Positions 12,304 to 22,561 of a stretch of DNA of 64,000 bases are shown one piece after another. The stretch comes from Chrysomallon squamiferum (Eukaryota > Mollusca > Gastropoda > Neomphalida > Peltospiridae): assembly GCA_012295275.1 (NCBI GenBank), contig CM022677.1, positions 11,305,941 through 11,369,940 on the forward strand, written 5' to 3'. A model generated the notes under the pieces. The model saw only the letters and a list, made by a program, of their open reading frames with translations. It had not been told where the DNA came from and did not search any database. Numbering within the stretch: the first letter of the stretch is position 1; every line of letters begins with the position of its first letter. The translations under genes and the position numbers were made by a program.

Positions 12304-12439
12304 TCTTTAATTAAACTTACTTTACATAACTTTTGTCTAAATTTTATAAATTTTTCTAATATTTGAAAAATTATTCTGTATATAATCCTTATCTTTCTGT
12401 ATCTGACAGAGACAATTTCGTTAAACCATATGCCAAGAA

Positions 12440-12492
12440 TATCTAACTCTGTATGTGTGTATGTGTGTGTGTATCAGCAATAGTGATAATAG

Positions 12493-12537
<45 letters not shown>

Positions 12538-13630
12538 TAATAGTGATAACTGCTACTCTGATGTGTGCATGAGTGTGTGTGTTTGAGTGTATCAGAAATA
12601 GTGATAACTGCTACTCTGATAATAGTATGTGTGTGTGTATATCAGAAATAGTGATAACTGCTACACTGATAATAATGTGTGTGTGAGTGTGTGCATGTAT
12701 GTGTACATGTTTGTGTGTGTGTGAGTGTGTCAGCAATAGTGATAATTACAACTCTGATAATAGTATATGTGTGTGTTTGAGTGTATCAGACATAGTGATA
12801 ACTACTACTCTGATAATGGTATGTGTGTGTGTTTGTATGAGTGTATCAGCAATCAACTCTGATAATATATATGTGTGTGTTTGAATGTATCAGACATAGT
12901 GATAACTACTACTCTGATAATGGTGTGTGTGTGTGTTTGTGTAAGTGTATCAGCAATAGTGATAATTGCTACCTCTCATAATAGTGTGTGTGTGTGTGTG
13001 TGTCAGCAATAGTGATAATTGCTACTCTGGTAATAGCGTTTCCATCTGTCAATCAGCAGTAGTGAAAATTGCTACTCTGATAAAAGTATGTGTGTATGTG
13101 AGTATATCAGCAATAGTGATAACTGCTACACTGATAAATGTGTGTGTGTTTGTATCAGCACTGTGATAATTCCTGTAATAGTGTTTCCATCTGATAAGTA
13201 GTGATGCTACTCTGATAATAGTATTTGTTTGTGCTTAGGAGTCTGTGTGTGTATCACCAATAGTGATATCTGCTACTCTATTAATAGTATATGTGTGTGT
13301 GTTTGTGTTTGAGTATATCAGCAATAGTGATAATTGCTACTCTGATAATAGTGTGTGCATGTGTATCAGCAATAGTGATAATTGCTACTCTGATATTAGT
13401 ATGTGTGTGTGTGTGTGTGAGTATATCAGCAATAGTGATAATTGCTTCTCTGATACTAGTGTATGTGTGTGTATATCAGCAATAGTGATTATTGCTACAC
13501 AGGTAATACGTGTATCAGCAAAAGAGATCATTTCTACTACTCAGTGTGTATGTGTGCATGAGTGAGTGCGTGTGTATCAGCAATAGTGATACTTGCTACT
13601 CTGATAACAGTGTGTGTGTTTGTGTGTGTA
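12440..13630. repeat. TG-rich minisatellite, roughly 55-75 bp units
   Basis: Blocks of ATCAGCAATAGTGATAATTG CTACTCTGATAATAG alternate with TG or TGTGAG runs for about 1.2 kb. Unit length varies because the TG runs differ. Open frames rich in Cys, Val and Ser across it are repeat artefacts. It is not a CRISPR: units are degenerate and the intervening DNA is simple sequence. Confidence 0.85.
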
Positions 13631-14108
13631 TTAAGAAATATTTGGTTATCAGTTTATATGTTTAAATGCTTTGTAGAAAATACTCAGGCCTGTTTTATTT
13701 AAATTTAAGATTGAAACTGACGGTGTCTTTAGTCTTTGTTTATACCACCAAGGGACACAAGTCTGAGTTAAACAGCTTGAGTGGAAACTCATTAGGTAAT
13801 AAATTATTTTTTGATTTTTCAGAAAATATTAATTTTTTTAATTCAAAATATTGAAATAGAAGCGTGCATATTGTTTGAGATTTGTTCTGTTTAATTTTAT
13901 TACTATACCTACACAGGCGGAAAAATAACACATCTGAATAGCATCTTGTAAATACAATAGTTTTCAGTTCTTTATTATTTGTAACAGAGATGTAATTAGC
14001 AACAAAAACATCAGCAGCAACATGTAACATGGTAGTGACAGTAGCAGCTATGATGTAGCTATAGTAATAATAACAGCTATTACTGTATCAAAACATCTAG
14101 AAAGAGTA
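13631..14108. other. AT-rich, probable intron
   Basis: A 96-codon minus-strand frame at 13740-14030 has no recognisable feature and no homologous copy in the window; treated as chance. Confidence 0.35.

Positions 14109-14162
<54 letters not shown>
14109..14162. repeat. (AAT)n microsatellite
   Basis: About 18 AAT triplets. Confidence 0.95.
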
Positions 14163-14180
14163 GCTAACATTGTAGGATAG

Positions 14181-14317
14181 AGATAATAAAAGCTAATGTG
14201 AAGCTGTAGTTATAGTAGGTAGTAGTACCAGGGAGTAGTAATAATAACTAGTTTAGTAATACTACTGCATCTACTACTGCCTACTATAACTACAGCTACA
14301 CATTAGCTTTTATTATC
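14181..14317. repeat. inverted repeat, about 45-bp arms
   Basis: The left arm 14181-14226 is nearly the reverse complement of 14273-14317. A roughly 46-base loop of AGT/AAT triplets lies between. The arms include AGCTGTAGTTATAGTAGG and its complement. It could form a hairpin in single-stranded DNA or RNA, or be a fold-back element inside the putative intron. Confidence 0.75.
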
Positions 14318-14508
14318 ACTATTCTAATAGTAGTAGTAGTAATAATAATAATAGCAGCTATGTAGTTTTAATAGAGTGCAGTAGGAACAGCAGCTGTAGT
14401 TGCAATAGTCATAGTAGTAGTTCCTGCTTCCTTAGATTTTAAATTTAAGTTTTTAAAATATTTTGTATTATCCTTCAGTGACTGACAGTGTTGTATCTTA
14501 ACAACTAG

Positions 14509-14569
14509 AAGAAAAATTTACAAGAAAATGAAATAGAAGAACTTTCCACAAAGTTGGATGCTGCAATTG
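14509..14569 (+). CDS. coding exon A of spliced gene
   Basis: The acceptor AACAACTAG precedes 14509 and the donor GTAATA starts at 14570. The exon encodes 20 codons of charged, helix-prone sequence (KKNLQENEIEELSTKLDAAI) and ends in phase 1. Its frame continues correctly into the exon at 14858 and then the one at 15025. That makes these three the best-supported spliced coding sequence in this part of the window. The Glu/Leu pattern suggests a short coiled coil. Upstream connection is uncertain. Product not recognised. Confidence 0.55.
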
Positions 14570-14675
14570 GTAATAAATAAATTTATTTAACAAAAAAAGA
14601 ACAATAAAAATAAAAATAATAAAAAAGAAACAATAATAATACAAAATAAATAAGTAAATAAATAAATAACTAGCC

Positions 14676-14735
14676 TGAACCTAACCCTAACACTAGTCCT
14701 AGCCCTAATCCTAACCCTAACTCTAATCTAAGTTA
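14676..14735. repeat. interstitial telomere-like repeats (CCCTAA)n, degenerate
   Basis: Several CCTAACC and CCCTAA units with substitutions, inside the intron between exons A and B. The TTAGGG family is the usual telomere motif of molluscs and vertebrates. A second, shorter TTAGGG patch lies near 18970-19000. Confidence 0.7.
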
Positions 14736-14857
14736 ATCCAATGGTAAAAATAAGAAAGAAGAAGGAATACTAAATAAAAAGTTTTATTATTGTTAATGCT
14801 GTTGTTGCATTGTTTTCTTTTTAAATTATTTATAAGGTTTCACTGTCAAGAATTCAG

Positions 14858-14932
14858 GGGAGAAAACTGAATCATCTTGTAATTGTCTCTTCAGCTTCCT
14901 GATTAAACTGACAGCACTTGGAGGACATCCTG
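14858..14932 (+). CDS. coding exon B of spliced gene
   Basis: The acceptor AAGAATTCAG precedes 14858 and the donor GTAAAC starts at 14933. Joined in phase 1 to exon A, it adds a Gly and then 24 codons containing Cys-x-Cys and a hydrophobic helix (CNCLFSFLIKLTALGGHP), and ends again in phase 1. The two alternative frames contain stops. The hydrophobic segment is too short to call as membrane-spanning. Product not recognised. Confidence 0.55.
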
Positions 14933-15024
14933 GTAAACAGTTAGTGTTATTTTTTTATTTTAACATTTATATGGTTCATACTTATTGAAATTTGTCATTT
15001 ATTTATTTGTTTATCTTCCTCTAG

Positions 15025-15107
15025 GAATGCTGGGTAATATGATGCGCTGTCCAGCCATTCTCACAGATAAAGGAAACAGTCAACTTCTGACACTGCAGCC
15101 ATGTTGA
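15025..15107 (+). CDS. coding exon C, terminal
   Basis: The acceptor TTCCTCTAG precedes 15025. In the phase set by exon B it reads Gly, then 26 codons (MLGNMMRCPAILTDKG at the start, ending QLLTLQPC) and stops at TGA 15105-15107. Exons A to C give a 72-residue C-terminus with one frame kept through two phase-1 introns. The assembly gap at 15238 cuts off the 3' untranslated region. Function unknown. Confidence 0.5.
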
Positions 15108-15237
15108 AAGGTCATGGTGAGTGATTATATAGTATGTAGTAGTGTAGTAATAACAGTTCACAGCTATCTGTCTACCTGTCTATCTTTCTATATATCTGTA
15201 ATAATAAACATCACATTCTCTTTATTTATGAATATTT

Positions 15238-15437
15238 NNNNNNNNNNNNNNNNNNNNNNNNNNNNNNNNNNNNNNNNNNNNNNNNNNNNNNNNNNNNNNN
15301 NNNNNNNNNNNNNNNNNNNNNNNNNNNNNNNNNNNNNNNNNNNNNNNNNNNNNNNNNNNNNNNNNNNNNNNNNNNNNNNNNNNNNNNNNNNNNNNNNNNN
15401 NNNNNNNNNNNNNNNNNNNNNNNNNNNNNNNNNNNNN
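15238..15437. other. assembly gap, 200 N
   Basis: Exactly 200 N, the same size as the second gap, so probably a placeholder of unknown true length. Sequence character changes across it, so the two sides may not be adjacent in the genome. Confidence 0.99.
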
Positions 15438-15446
15438 GACATATAA

Positions 15447-16121
15447 TACCTTATTGGTATAAAACAAGCAAGTACTAAGCCAGATGACTGGAATTACCAG
15501 ACAGATTTGTCGGATATAAAATCAAAATCTCAAAAAGGCGAAACTCTTAACAATGCATATAATCTCATACATCCCAAGATGTTCACCGTTGGATATGAAC
15601 CTACTGACGATTAATTAATATTGCATTAGAGAACGATCGAGAATATTTTTAACAAACACAATAATAACATTGATGATAATACGTTTGAAGGCAGAAACAG
15701 TTACTTTCGAGACAATTTTGACGATAGTCGATCTGTTTGGAACACAACATCCTATTCTAAATGATGATCCAATGATCAGTGGAGCAACCTCAGATAAGAT
15801 AGATTATGTTATCATATCAAGTGATGAAGATAACAATGATGAAGTCGAGAAATATAATCCATCTCAGGACCTATTCATTAAAGACAGCAATCTCAAAAGA
15901 TAAATGTTCTCAATCACAAGGTTAAAAGCGCAAAACGTGATGATAATTCAGATGATGAAATTGATCCACACTTCATTACAGTGGGAAGAGAACCAGAGTT
16001 CCTGAAACCAAAAAGATTCAAATATTACATACCGGAAACCCAACCCTTCCTTGATATGTTTACGCAAACTATCTTGGAAACTCAGATTGAATCTTTTAAC
16101 AAGCATAAATCAGACAATTGA
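15447..16121 (+). pseudogene. decayed acidic ORF, unknown origin
   Basis: Protein-like sequence runs through this stretch but not in one frame. It starts in the frame of 15447 with stops at 15612 and 15627, resumes in the same frame to TGA 15762, continues in the +1 frame to TAA 15901, and then returns to the first frame to TGA 16119-16121. The coding pieces are rich in Asp, Asn and Ser and contain VIISSDEDNNDEVE, which has the shape of a SUMO-interacting motif next to an acidic patch. No introns are visible. The C-terminal piece is well formed. I cannot assign a family. A relic of a mobile or viral element is possible but unproven. Confidence 0.45.
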
Positions 16122-16341
16122 ACTGAAATACAAACGTTACTTAAAACTATAATTAAGTTATTAATGTTATGAAGTTTATATAAATGTTTAAATAAATAAA
16201 ATATAATATTAAAAATGATTATTAATTGTTAAAAATGTAATCATTAAATCAATAAATATATAACGTTATTAATTGTTTGTGGTTATTTATTATTTAATAT
16301 TAATAACGAAATATTACTTATCGTCTGTCATATTAAAATAA

Positions 16342-16757
16342 TGACGTCATATTAACATATTAAGTATAATGACGTCAATATATTAATAACATAATAAATT
16401 AAATTAATGACGTCATATCGTCATAATCATATTATTATTTACAATAACGTCAATATATTAAATAAATATTAATATGTGACGTCATACTCTTCAAAATAAA
16501 AGGTGGGTGTTAAAATCAAGACGTGATAGATTTCAACTAAACTCTTGTTTACTGTTAAAAAACAAAGTTCCACTATTAGCTGGCTTTCTAGCTTTGGTGT
16601 AAAAGTGTAAAAGTACATTATGGCCAAAAAGCCCAAAAAGCCAGATCATGAGGAACTTTGTTTTTTTTTACATTAACAAGAGTTAGGTTGAAATCTATCA
16701 GGTCATTTTATTCTTCACCCCCCCACCATATTTTTAATTTTGAAGAGTATGACGTCA
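16342..16757. promoter_or_regulatory. cluster of five TGACGTCA sites
   Basis: Perfect CRE/ATF-type octamers at 16342-16349, 16370-16377, 16408-16415, 16477-16484 and 16750-16757, plus half sites such as AACGTCA near 16446. The AT-rich spacers are ATTAA-rich. The last two octamers are the outer ends of the inverted repeat at 16477-16757. Confidence 0.7.
16477..16757. repeat. inverted repeat, about 95-bp arms, 80-bp loop
   Basis: Arm 16477-16571 is the approximate reverse complement of 16652-16757: both contain GACGTCATACTCTTCAAAAT and TGATAGATTTCAAC or their complements. The loop carries an 18-codon ATG frame at 16620-16676 starting MAKKPKKPDHEEL, which runs into the right arm, and shorter AAAGCCAG/CTGGCTTT complements. 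A third partial copy of the arm lies at 16963-17023. Confidence 0.8.
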
Positions 16758-16843
16758 TATCCGTAATATCACGTGATATATAATATATAATATAACTATA
16801 TGTATATATTTTTCATTTTTCTGTTTGTTGATGATGTGTTAGG

Positions 16844-16978
16844 ATGTTTACAGCTTTGGGAATTATATCTACTGAAATAATAGAATTTGCTTTTGATACA
16901 TCTGTTGAATTAACGACATCAGCTATAATAGATTCTACAGTACCAGCTATTGCTGAAATTGGTGGGGGTGAAGAATAA
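16844..16978 (+). CDS. intact 44-aa hydrophobic ORF
   Basis: The ATG at 16844 opens 44 codons to TAA 16976-16978. The sequence is non-polar with regularly spaced Ile, Ala and Thr (MFTALGIISTEIIEFAFDTS at the start) and ends GGGEE. Its last codons are also the first bases of a third copy of the inverted-repeat arm, so the repeat and the ORF end are linked. The composition is unlike chance AT-rich frames, which here are rich in Lys, Asn and Tyr. A membrane-associated or assembly role could be imagined, but no family was recognised. It may belong to the same element as the decayed ORF at 15.4-16.1 kb. Confidence 0.4.
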   Translation: MFTALGIISTEIIEFAFDTSVELTTSAIIDSTVPAIAEIGGGEE

Positions 16979-17023
16979 AAATGACCTGATAGATTTCAAC
17001 CTAACTCTTGTTATTGTAAAAAA

Positions 17024-17353
17024 ATAATGCTTTACTAGTGAATGTTCAATGTTATGTGAATACAGTTTTTAAACTTGCTTGTGTTTGTTCTGTTCTAGTG
17101 ATACGGTATTTATAATTATATAGCATATATAGATCCCATACTGACCACTAGAGCAAGTCAACTCAGGTAGTACCTGCCTGAGAGACAGACACATTTACAA
17201 CTTAGGGGAATCCCATGGCACCAAGGAAAGCATTATAATGATAATGTTAATACTAATAATAATAATAAAATTAACATAACAGCAAATGACTGATTATTAT
17301 TACTGTTTTACTGTGAATTAAGAATTGTCTCTAAGACACAAAATAAAATAAAC
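17024..17353. other. no gene seen
   Basis: A slightly GC-richer patch at 17120-17230 was examined. No frame or splice pair could be supported. Confidence 0.4.
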
Positions 17354-17454
17354 TCACAACTCAGAATGCATGAGAATGGTTTCTCTAACAGCTGATTCAT
17401 CCTTGATGTAAGTTACCTTTCTAGGCAGCACCTCAATGATACTGAAGTGATCTA
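17354..17454 (-). CDS. putative terminal exon, 32 codons
   Basis: On the minus strand AAATATTTTCAG precedes base 17454, a good acceptor. In the phase with two leftover bases the frame reads 32 codons (DHFSIIEVLPRKVTYIKDES at the start) to TGA at 17356-17354. Composition is clearly coding-like against a very AT-rich background. A GTAACT inside it could act as an alternative donor. The candidate upstream exon at 18297-18353 ends in phase 0 and does not fit directly, so at least one exon between them is missing from view. Product unknown. Confidence 0.45.
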
Positions 17455-18296
17455 CTGAAAATATTTAACATTAGTAGTAAGTATAAAGTTTACTAATTTT
17501 AATAAAAACATGATTTTTTTTATCAATCTACATTTGACAGACAAACACATTTTTTCTGCTTATTATCTTTTGTTGATATTTCAATTATTTTTATCAATTT
17601 TAATCATGACGATGATAAAAATTAATATCAATAATATTAATAACCTTAATAACAATAGTAGTAGTAGTAATAGTAGTAATAATAGTAGTAATATATATTA
17701 ATAGTAAAAATAGCAATAATAACACAACAATAACAGTAATAATAATTTACTATATACATTTTAACCTATTATTGTTTATAATAAGTATAGTATTTTTTAA
17801 TGAGAAAAAGAAGGAATGAATGTTTTATTCAACAACATCTATATAGCATCATATTTTTGCTTTTGCATTTAACACGTTTTATGAAGGAATGTGGTAACTA
17901 TACCGTAGCAAAAAGTGTCATGACGGGAAACACAAATTTCCTCATAGATAATTTTCAGAGCATTTATTTTTTCTAGTTTTGATGAATAATTATAAGTGTT
18001 ATATAAAGCCTGAAACTTGAGGTAATTCAAACAAAATGACAATGCACATAATACCTTTAATAATTAGAATATATATCTTGAAATATTTGAAATTGTTTTA
18101 ATATTTCACTCATCTCATTTTTCTTTAAAGTTAAAAATGTTCTTTAAAGTAATAATAATAATAAAAAGATGAAGTAAAAGAAAAAACATTCAGAGGTAAA
18201 TATATTCAAAAAATCGTGGTTTATCGAGACTAGTCTAGCCATTTCTATGAACCAAATTACTAAGAAACAGAACCGAAAGGAACACATTTGTTTTAC
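17455..18296. other. AT-rich, probable intron
   Basis: Contains AGT/AAT triplets near 17640-17700. No exon identified. Confidence 0.4.
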
Positions 18297-18353
18297 CTCA
18301 TCTAATTTTTCGGTAGGCGAATTTCCTCCATCCCCATATGCCGAGACTGCGTC
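18297..18353 (-). CDS. putative 57-nt internal exon
   Basis: On the minus strand the acceptor CTAGGTTAG precedes 18353 and the donor GAG/GTAAAAC follows 18297. The 19 codons DAVSAYGDGGNSPTEKLDE fill the exon exactly in phase 0. Gly, Ser, Asp and Pro content is far from background, so this is likely coding. It lies upstream of the terminal exon at 17354-17454 on the same strand. Family not recognised. Confidence 0.45.
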
Positions 18354-18890
18354 CTAACCTAGAAATATATAATATATCCTACATATGCATCTATATACCA
18401 CTACACAAATACAAAAAATAGCAAAAAAATTAAATTGACTTGGCTGAAATAAGATTTATTCTTTGTTTTGTTTTTTTCGCGTCAGCTGATTTCCGCTGTC
18501 TTTAATATAACAATCATGATGTCGATCGAGGTATCACACAGCTGTGGCTAAACACCTTTCAAACAATCAGAGGCTCTGTCACAGGATGAGTATACGTACA
18601 CTTCCCCTACAGAGTAATATTACAATGCGGGATGTGGAACACGGATGAGAAAATGAAAGGAATAAACGAGTAAACATGCAAAAGAAAATGTAAAAGAAAG
18701 CTACAACTATTATAGAAATTATGAACTATGATAGCATTAAACAAAACAAATATAATTAGAATGAAAAGAACGAAACAATAAAGGAACAAGAGACAGAATT
18801 AAAAATGATAATAAATAAAATAAAATAAAAAAATCATATAATCGAACGCTTGGAAAATAAGATATGATATATTTAGGCGTTGTGGCCATG
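18354..18890. other. no supported gene; possible 5' region of minus gene
   Basis: A GC-richer patch at 18475-18605 could be a minus-strand first exon or promoter, but no clear start and donor pair was found. Confidence 0.3.
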
Positions 18891-19400
18891 CATTTGAAGG
18901 CCACTGTAAGTTCAAGCTGAGAGCACAGTTAGAAATGGTGTTAGCATCAGAATTAAGTTCATTTCCTTCGTTAGGGTTACGTTTAAGGAATGTTATGGTT
19001 AGGGTTAGGATGAAGGTTATTTAAATTTTATTATCAATGTTACGATAATGTGCAAAGTAATTGTCGTAGAGTAGGAATGGCTCTGGATAATGGCCAACGG
19101 TCTTCTGCCACTCATCTGGTAGCTATGAACTCAGAGATGCTGTGGTACTGGAGGAGTCCTGTGTTGCTTGAGTAAACAGCGCTTAGTGTTCTCGATTGAT
19201 AAGGCGGCCTGCACATGTGGTCCGAGCTCAGCTGTGACTTAAGTGAAGATCTGTGATGACTTTTCCAGTGATTTCGCACATGGAACTGCAACACTTGGTG
19301 TATGAGATCTCGGTGTCATCAGGTGAATGGACGACCGGGTTCAGTCATATCTGCCGTAGTGCCGAGTGTAGCACACAACCTACAAAGACATAATATAACA
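18891..19400. other. GC-richer unidentified segment
   Basis: Markedly higher GC than its surroundings, with TTAGGG-like bases at 18970-19000. A 60-codon minus-strand frame (19112-19294) has no recognised domain. It may be an old dispersed repeat. No similarity to the rest of the window was seen. Confidence 0.3.
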
Positions 19401-19818
19401 TTAATTAATACCAGAATATGAAGTCATTCGGAAATATTGATATTCAAACCTTAGACCCATCCTATGCTTTTTTACTGTGATCTGAAGAAATATACAAGAT
19501 TTTCCAGCCCTTCCAATTAAATCGAATTCATTAACACATCATTGCATTTCAGAAATTTAAAATATAAATAAAATCATCTACAGTGTATCCACCCTTATAC
19601 ATACCAAGACTGACTTTCTTGGAGTACTTCCACCAAATCTTGTTCATCCTAGTAGCTAACTTTGTATACATGTGGCATGACTTCATCGTAATTTTATTGA
19701 TATGTTTGTGATGTGTATTCTAACGATGGCACTAATGAGTCTCAGGAATGGTGCTCCCTCAGAGCTTTTATATTCATAGCATGGGTTAAGTGGGAAGCCA
19801 TCTGGGAAGCCATATACA
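19401..19818. other. no gene seen
   Basis: AT-rich, no exon-like stretch found. Confidence 0.4.
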
Positions 19819-19917
19819 GGGATAGATCTGAAGATAAGATAAGGGGATAAATCTGAAGATAAGATAAAGGGATAGATCTGTAGTTAAGATAAAGGGATAA
19901 GTCTGAGGACATAAAGA
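19819..19917. repeat. 25-bp minisatellite, about 4 units
   Basis: Units of the type GGGATAGATCTGAAGATAAG plus ATAAG are repeated with few changes. Confidence 0.8.
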
Positions 19918-20239
19918 GAAGGGATTACCCTTTGATGGTTCAATTAGAGAATGGCTTCTTAAATGGCTTCTTCAAGAAAATGATAACTGAGACATTTAAA
20001 GAACCCACTGGATAGGTCAAGGACTCAATGAAATTAAAACTCAATTGGGCAACTTATTTGGGAAACTGACTTATGTTAGAGATGTTGAGATATAGATTGT
20101 CATAGTATTTATGGTGAAACATATGGATTATCAATTGGGGAATGATAATTAAAGGGAGAAAGAGCTGCATATTTATGATGAGTATTTAAGAAGCATGAAA
20201 AATATTGTTTGGCAAGAAAATAATTTCTAAACACGATGC

Positions 20240-20905
20240 ATTACCTTGAACAGACACACTGACAGGGTAGTACATACCACAGTCTGTAATACTAGATACA
20301 GTGCACTGCCTTGAACAAAAATACTCACTCACACGATAGTACATACCACTGCCTGTTATATACTAGGCACGAGGCACTGCCTTGAACAAATAGTCACTGA
20401 GTGGATAGTACATACCACAGTCTGTAATATAGTAGACACCTTCCACTGACTTGAAGAAACAGACTCAGTGACAGGGTAGTACATACCAGAGTCTATAATA
20501 TACTAGGCACTACACACTGCCTTGAACAAACAGACTCACTGACAGGGTAGTACATACCAGACTCTCTAATATACTAGACACAATGCACTGCCTTGAACAA
20601 ACAGAGTCACTGACAGGATAGTACATACCACAGTCTGTAATATAGTACACACGATGCACTGCCTTGAACAGACACTGACAGGGTAGTACATACCACAGTC
20701 TGTAATACTAGATACAGTGCACTGCCTTGAACAAAAATACTCAGTCACAGGATAGTACATACCACAGTCTGTAATATATTAGACACGATGCATTGCTTTG
20801 AAGAAAGAGACTCAGTGACAGGGTAGGACATAACACAGTCTGTAATATACTAGGCACAAGGCAATGCCTTGAACAAACAGAGTCACTGACAGGATAGTAA
20901 CCCTA
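20240..20905 (-). repeat. minisatellite, about 75-80 bp units (short array)
   Basis: About nine units containing GATAGTACATACCACAGTCT GTAATATACTAG, then GCACTGCCTTGAACAAACAG. The same unit forms the 2.1 kb array at 32600-34735 in reverse orientation. It is the outer end of duplicated unit copy 1. Frames read from it are repeat artefacts. Confidence 0.9.
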
Positions 20906-21185
20906 CTGGAATTGAAAAGGAAAAACATAGCAAATACAAGGTTACAGAGTTATCTCCCATGATAACTTGTTCCGTTAACCAACCGATAATTCTTCAACCT
21001 GACTTTGTAAGAGTTCGCTAGATTTGTTCGTTGGCTTCACTTTAGCGAACTAATACTTGAATTAATAAGGAAAAACAATAGCAAACTTTTGTTAATAGAG
21101 TTATCGCCTGTGATAAACTGTTTTGTTAACCAACCGATAACTCTATAACGTTAAGGTTGGAAATGTTAGCTGGCTTCACTTTAGC
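20906..21185. repeat. two-unit repeat with GTTAACCAACCGATAA
   Basis: Two related blocks, each containing GTTAACCAACCGATAA and GGCTTCACTTTAGC, starting near 20920 and 21065. Counterparts, inverted, are at about 32330-32600. Confidence 0.75.
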
Positions 21186-21451
21186 ATTAACGTGTGGCTG
21201 TTGTTTTTTTTGCACGAGTAATCACTTTGGTCACATTTGGTGACCTGGCGAAAAATGTCCACAGATATTGGATTAAAAAGATATAGCACTACAGATCCTC
21301 TACATGTAACACAAGCGACATATAGCATAGACCCCACTGTAATAGCCGAAACACAGGAATACATCTTCCTAAACATCTCCCCGATAATGAGAATCAGTTT
21401 TGTAAAACGTAAGTGAGAATGTTGATCGAGTGATCACTTCTCTCCTTCCAT

Positions 21452-21672
21452 TTACTTGTTGTCCTTGTATTGAGACAGAGCGGGATGTGAATATGACAGC
21501 TGATGAGAGACATCATCACAAGATGTAAATGCTGCTCCTGTAAGACGCTCATCAGCATCGTAATCCTCGTAACCTACCCCTCTCTGCAGTTGTTCTGGAA
21601 AGTAAGTCTGTTTCTGAAAACTCTCCTCAAACTGTTTGAGATTTCGTTCAAGTACTTTTGGCTCAGTTGCTA
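21452..21672 (-). CDS. intact 72-codon terminal exon, copy 1 of 3
   Basis: On the minus strand CCCTGCAG precedes 21672, a strong acceptor. The frame then runs 72 codons to TAA 21454-21452. It has balanced composition with an acidic Tyr-rich stretch (GYEDYDADERLTGAAF) after a charged helix (ERNLKQFEESFQKQ). The open frame also extends upstream of the acceptor. Two copies at 31634-31860 and 35035-35278 are broken by insertions and stops, so this is the only one able to encode the full exon. Family not recognised; it resembles a cytoplasmic tail or linker. No upstream exon of the same gene was found in the window. Confidence 0.5.
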
Positions 21673-21769
21673 CTGCAGGGTAACAGAGGCAGTTCGTTAC
21701 TGAGGACAGTCACATGTTCTGCGTGTGTGTGGGGGGAGTCAGAGACATGACACAGATTTTATTAGATAA

Positions 21770-21990
21770 TACAAATTATTATTAAATGTTTCACGTAAGA
21801 GACATAACTCTCATCCCTGTTTGTGAACACATATCACTAAAGGGAGATAACTATAATCGATGTAATTTTTAGTTTGCTTAGTGAGTACATCTCATGTAAG
21901 GGACATATGTCTAAAGTATGTTTGTGAACACATATCACTAAAGGGAAATAACTCTAATCGATGCAATTTTTACTTATGGAGTAAACTCCT
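21770..21990. repeat. 101-bp tandem repeat, 2 units
   Basis: Units carry CACATATCACTAAAGGGA and ATCGATGTAATTTTTA. Inverted copy 2 at 31235-31515 has three units and copy 3 at 35395-35545 has about two, so unit number varies between duplicates. Confidence 0.85.
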
Positions 21991-22040
21991 CCCACTATCG
22001 GTGATACGTCAGGACTTTTTATATATACATTATATATATA

Positions 22041-22046
22041 TATTAC

Positions 22047-22115
<69 letters not shown>

Positions 22116-22147
22116 AAGTGGTAGTTGTAGTAGTGGTAGTAGTAGTA
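22041..22147. repeat. (ATT)n-(AGT)n compound microsatellite
   Basis: ATT triplets switch to AGT triplets. The same compound tract, inverted, is at 31090-31165. Confidence 0.95.
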
Positions 22148-22452
22148 TCTCTATTTGTGCATTCTTAATTTATTTCACATATTTAAAATCTTTCTTTATT
22201 AAAATCTTAATATTTTTCATTCATGCTATTCAGAGTAAAAATAAGGTCAAGAATTTATATTTGTTACGAAATTCCGTTTTAATACGTGAACATTTCTATA
22301 TTTTATTTATTATGATTTCAAATACATGTAAATACTGTTTTTCAGCCTTTTCATACCGACACGTTATTTAAATTTCACAGATATAATGATTTCTAGAGCG
22401 TAAAATTGTTAATTTTGTGTTGAGAGAAGAGAGCGAGTTAGAGAGATGGAGA

Positions 22453-22542
<90 letters not shown>
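22453..22542. repeat. (AG)n polypurine tract
   Basis: About 90 bases of AG, flanked by GA-rich sequence, so a long mirror-symmetric purine strand. Equivalent tracts lie at 30588-30705, 35897-35986, 36576-36687 and 37073-37140. Confidence 0.97.
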
Positions 22543-22546
<4 letters not shown>

Positions 22547-22561
22547 TAGACAGAGAGAAAG

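Noticed and set aside
12687-13565. Cys/Val/Ser-rich frames and a CRISPR-like look
   Set aside because: Degenerate minisatellite with simple TG spacers in a eukaryotic context; no constant repeat with unique spacers.
15114-15467. Frames running through the first N block
   Set aside because: Unknown bases cannot support a gene.
19112-19294. 60-codon minus-strand frame in a GC-richer patch
   Set aside because: No motif, splice signal or second copy; kept only as an unidentified segment.
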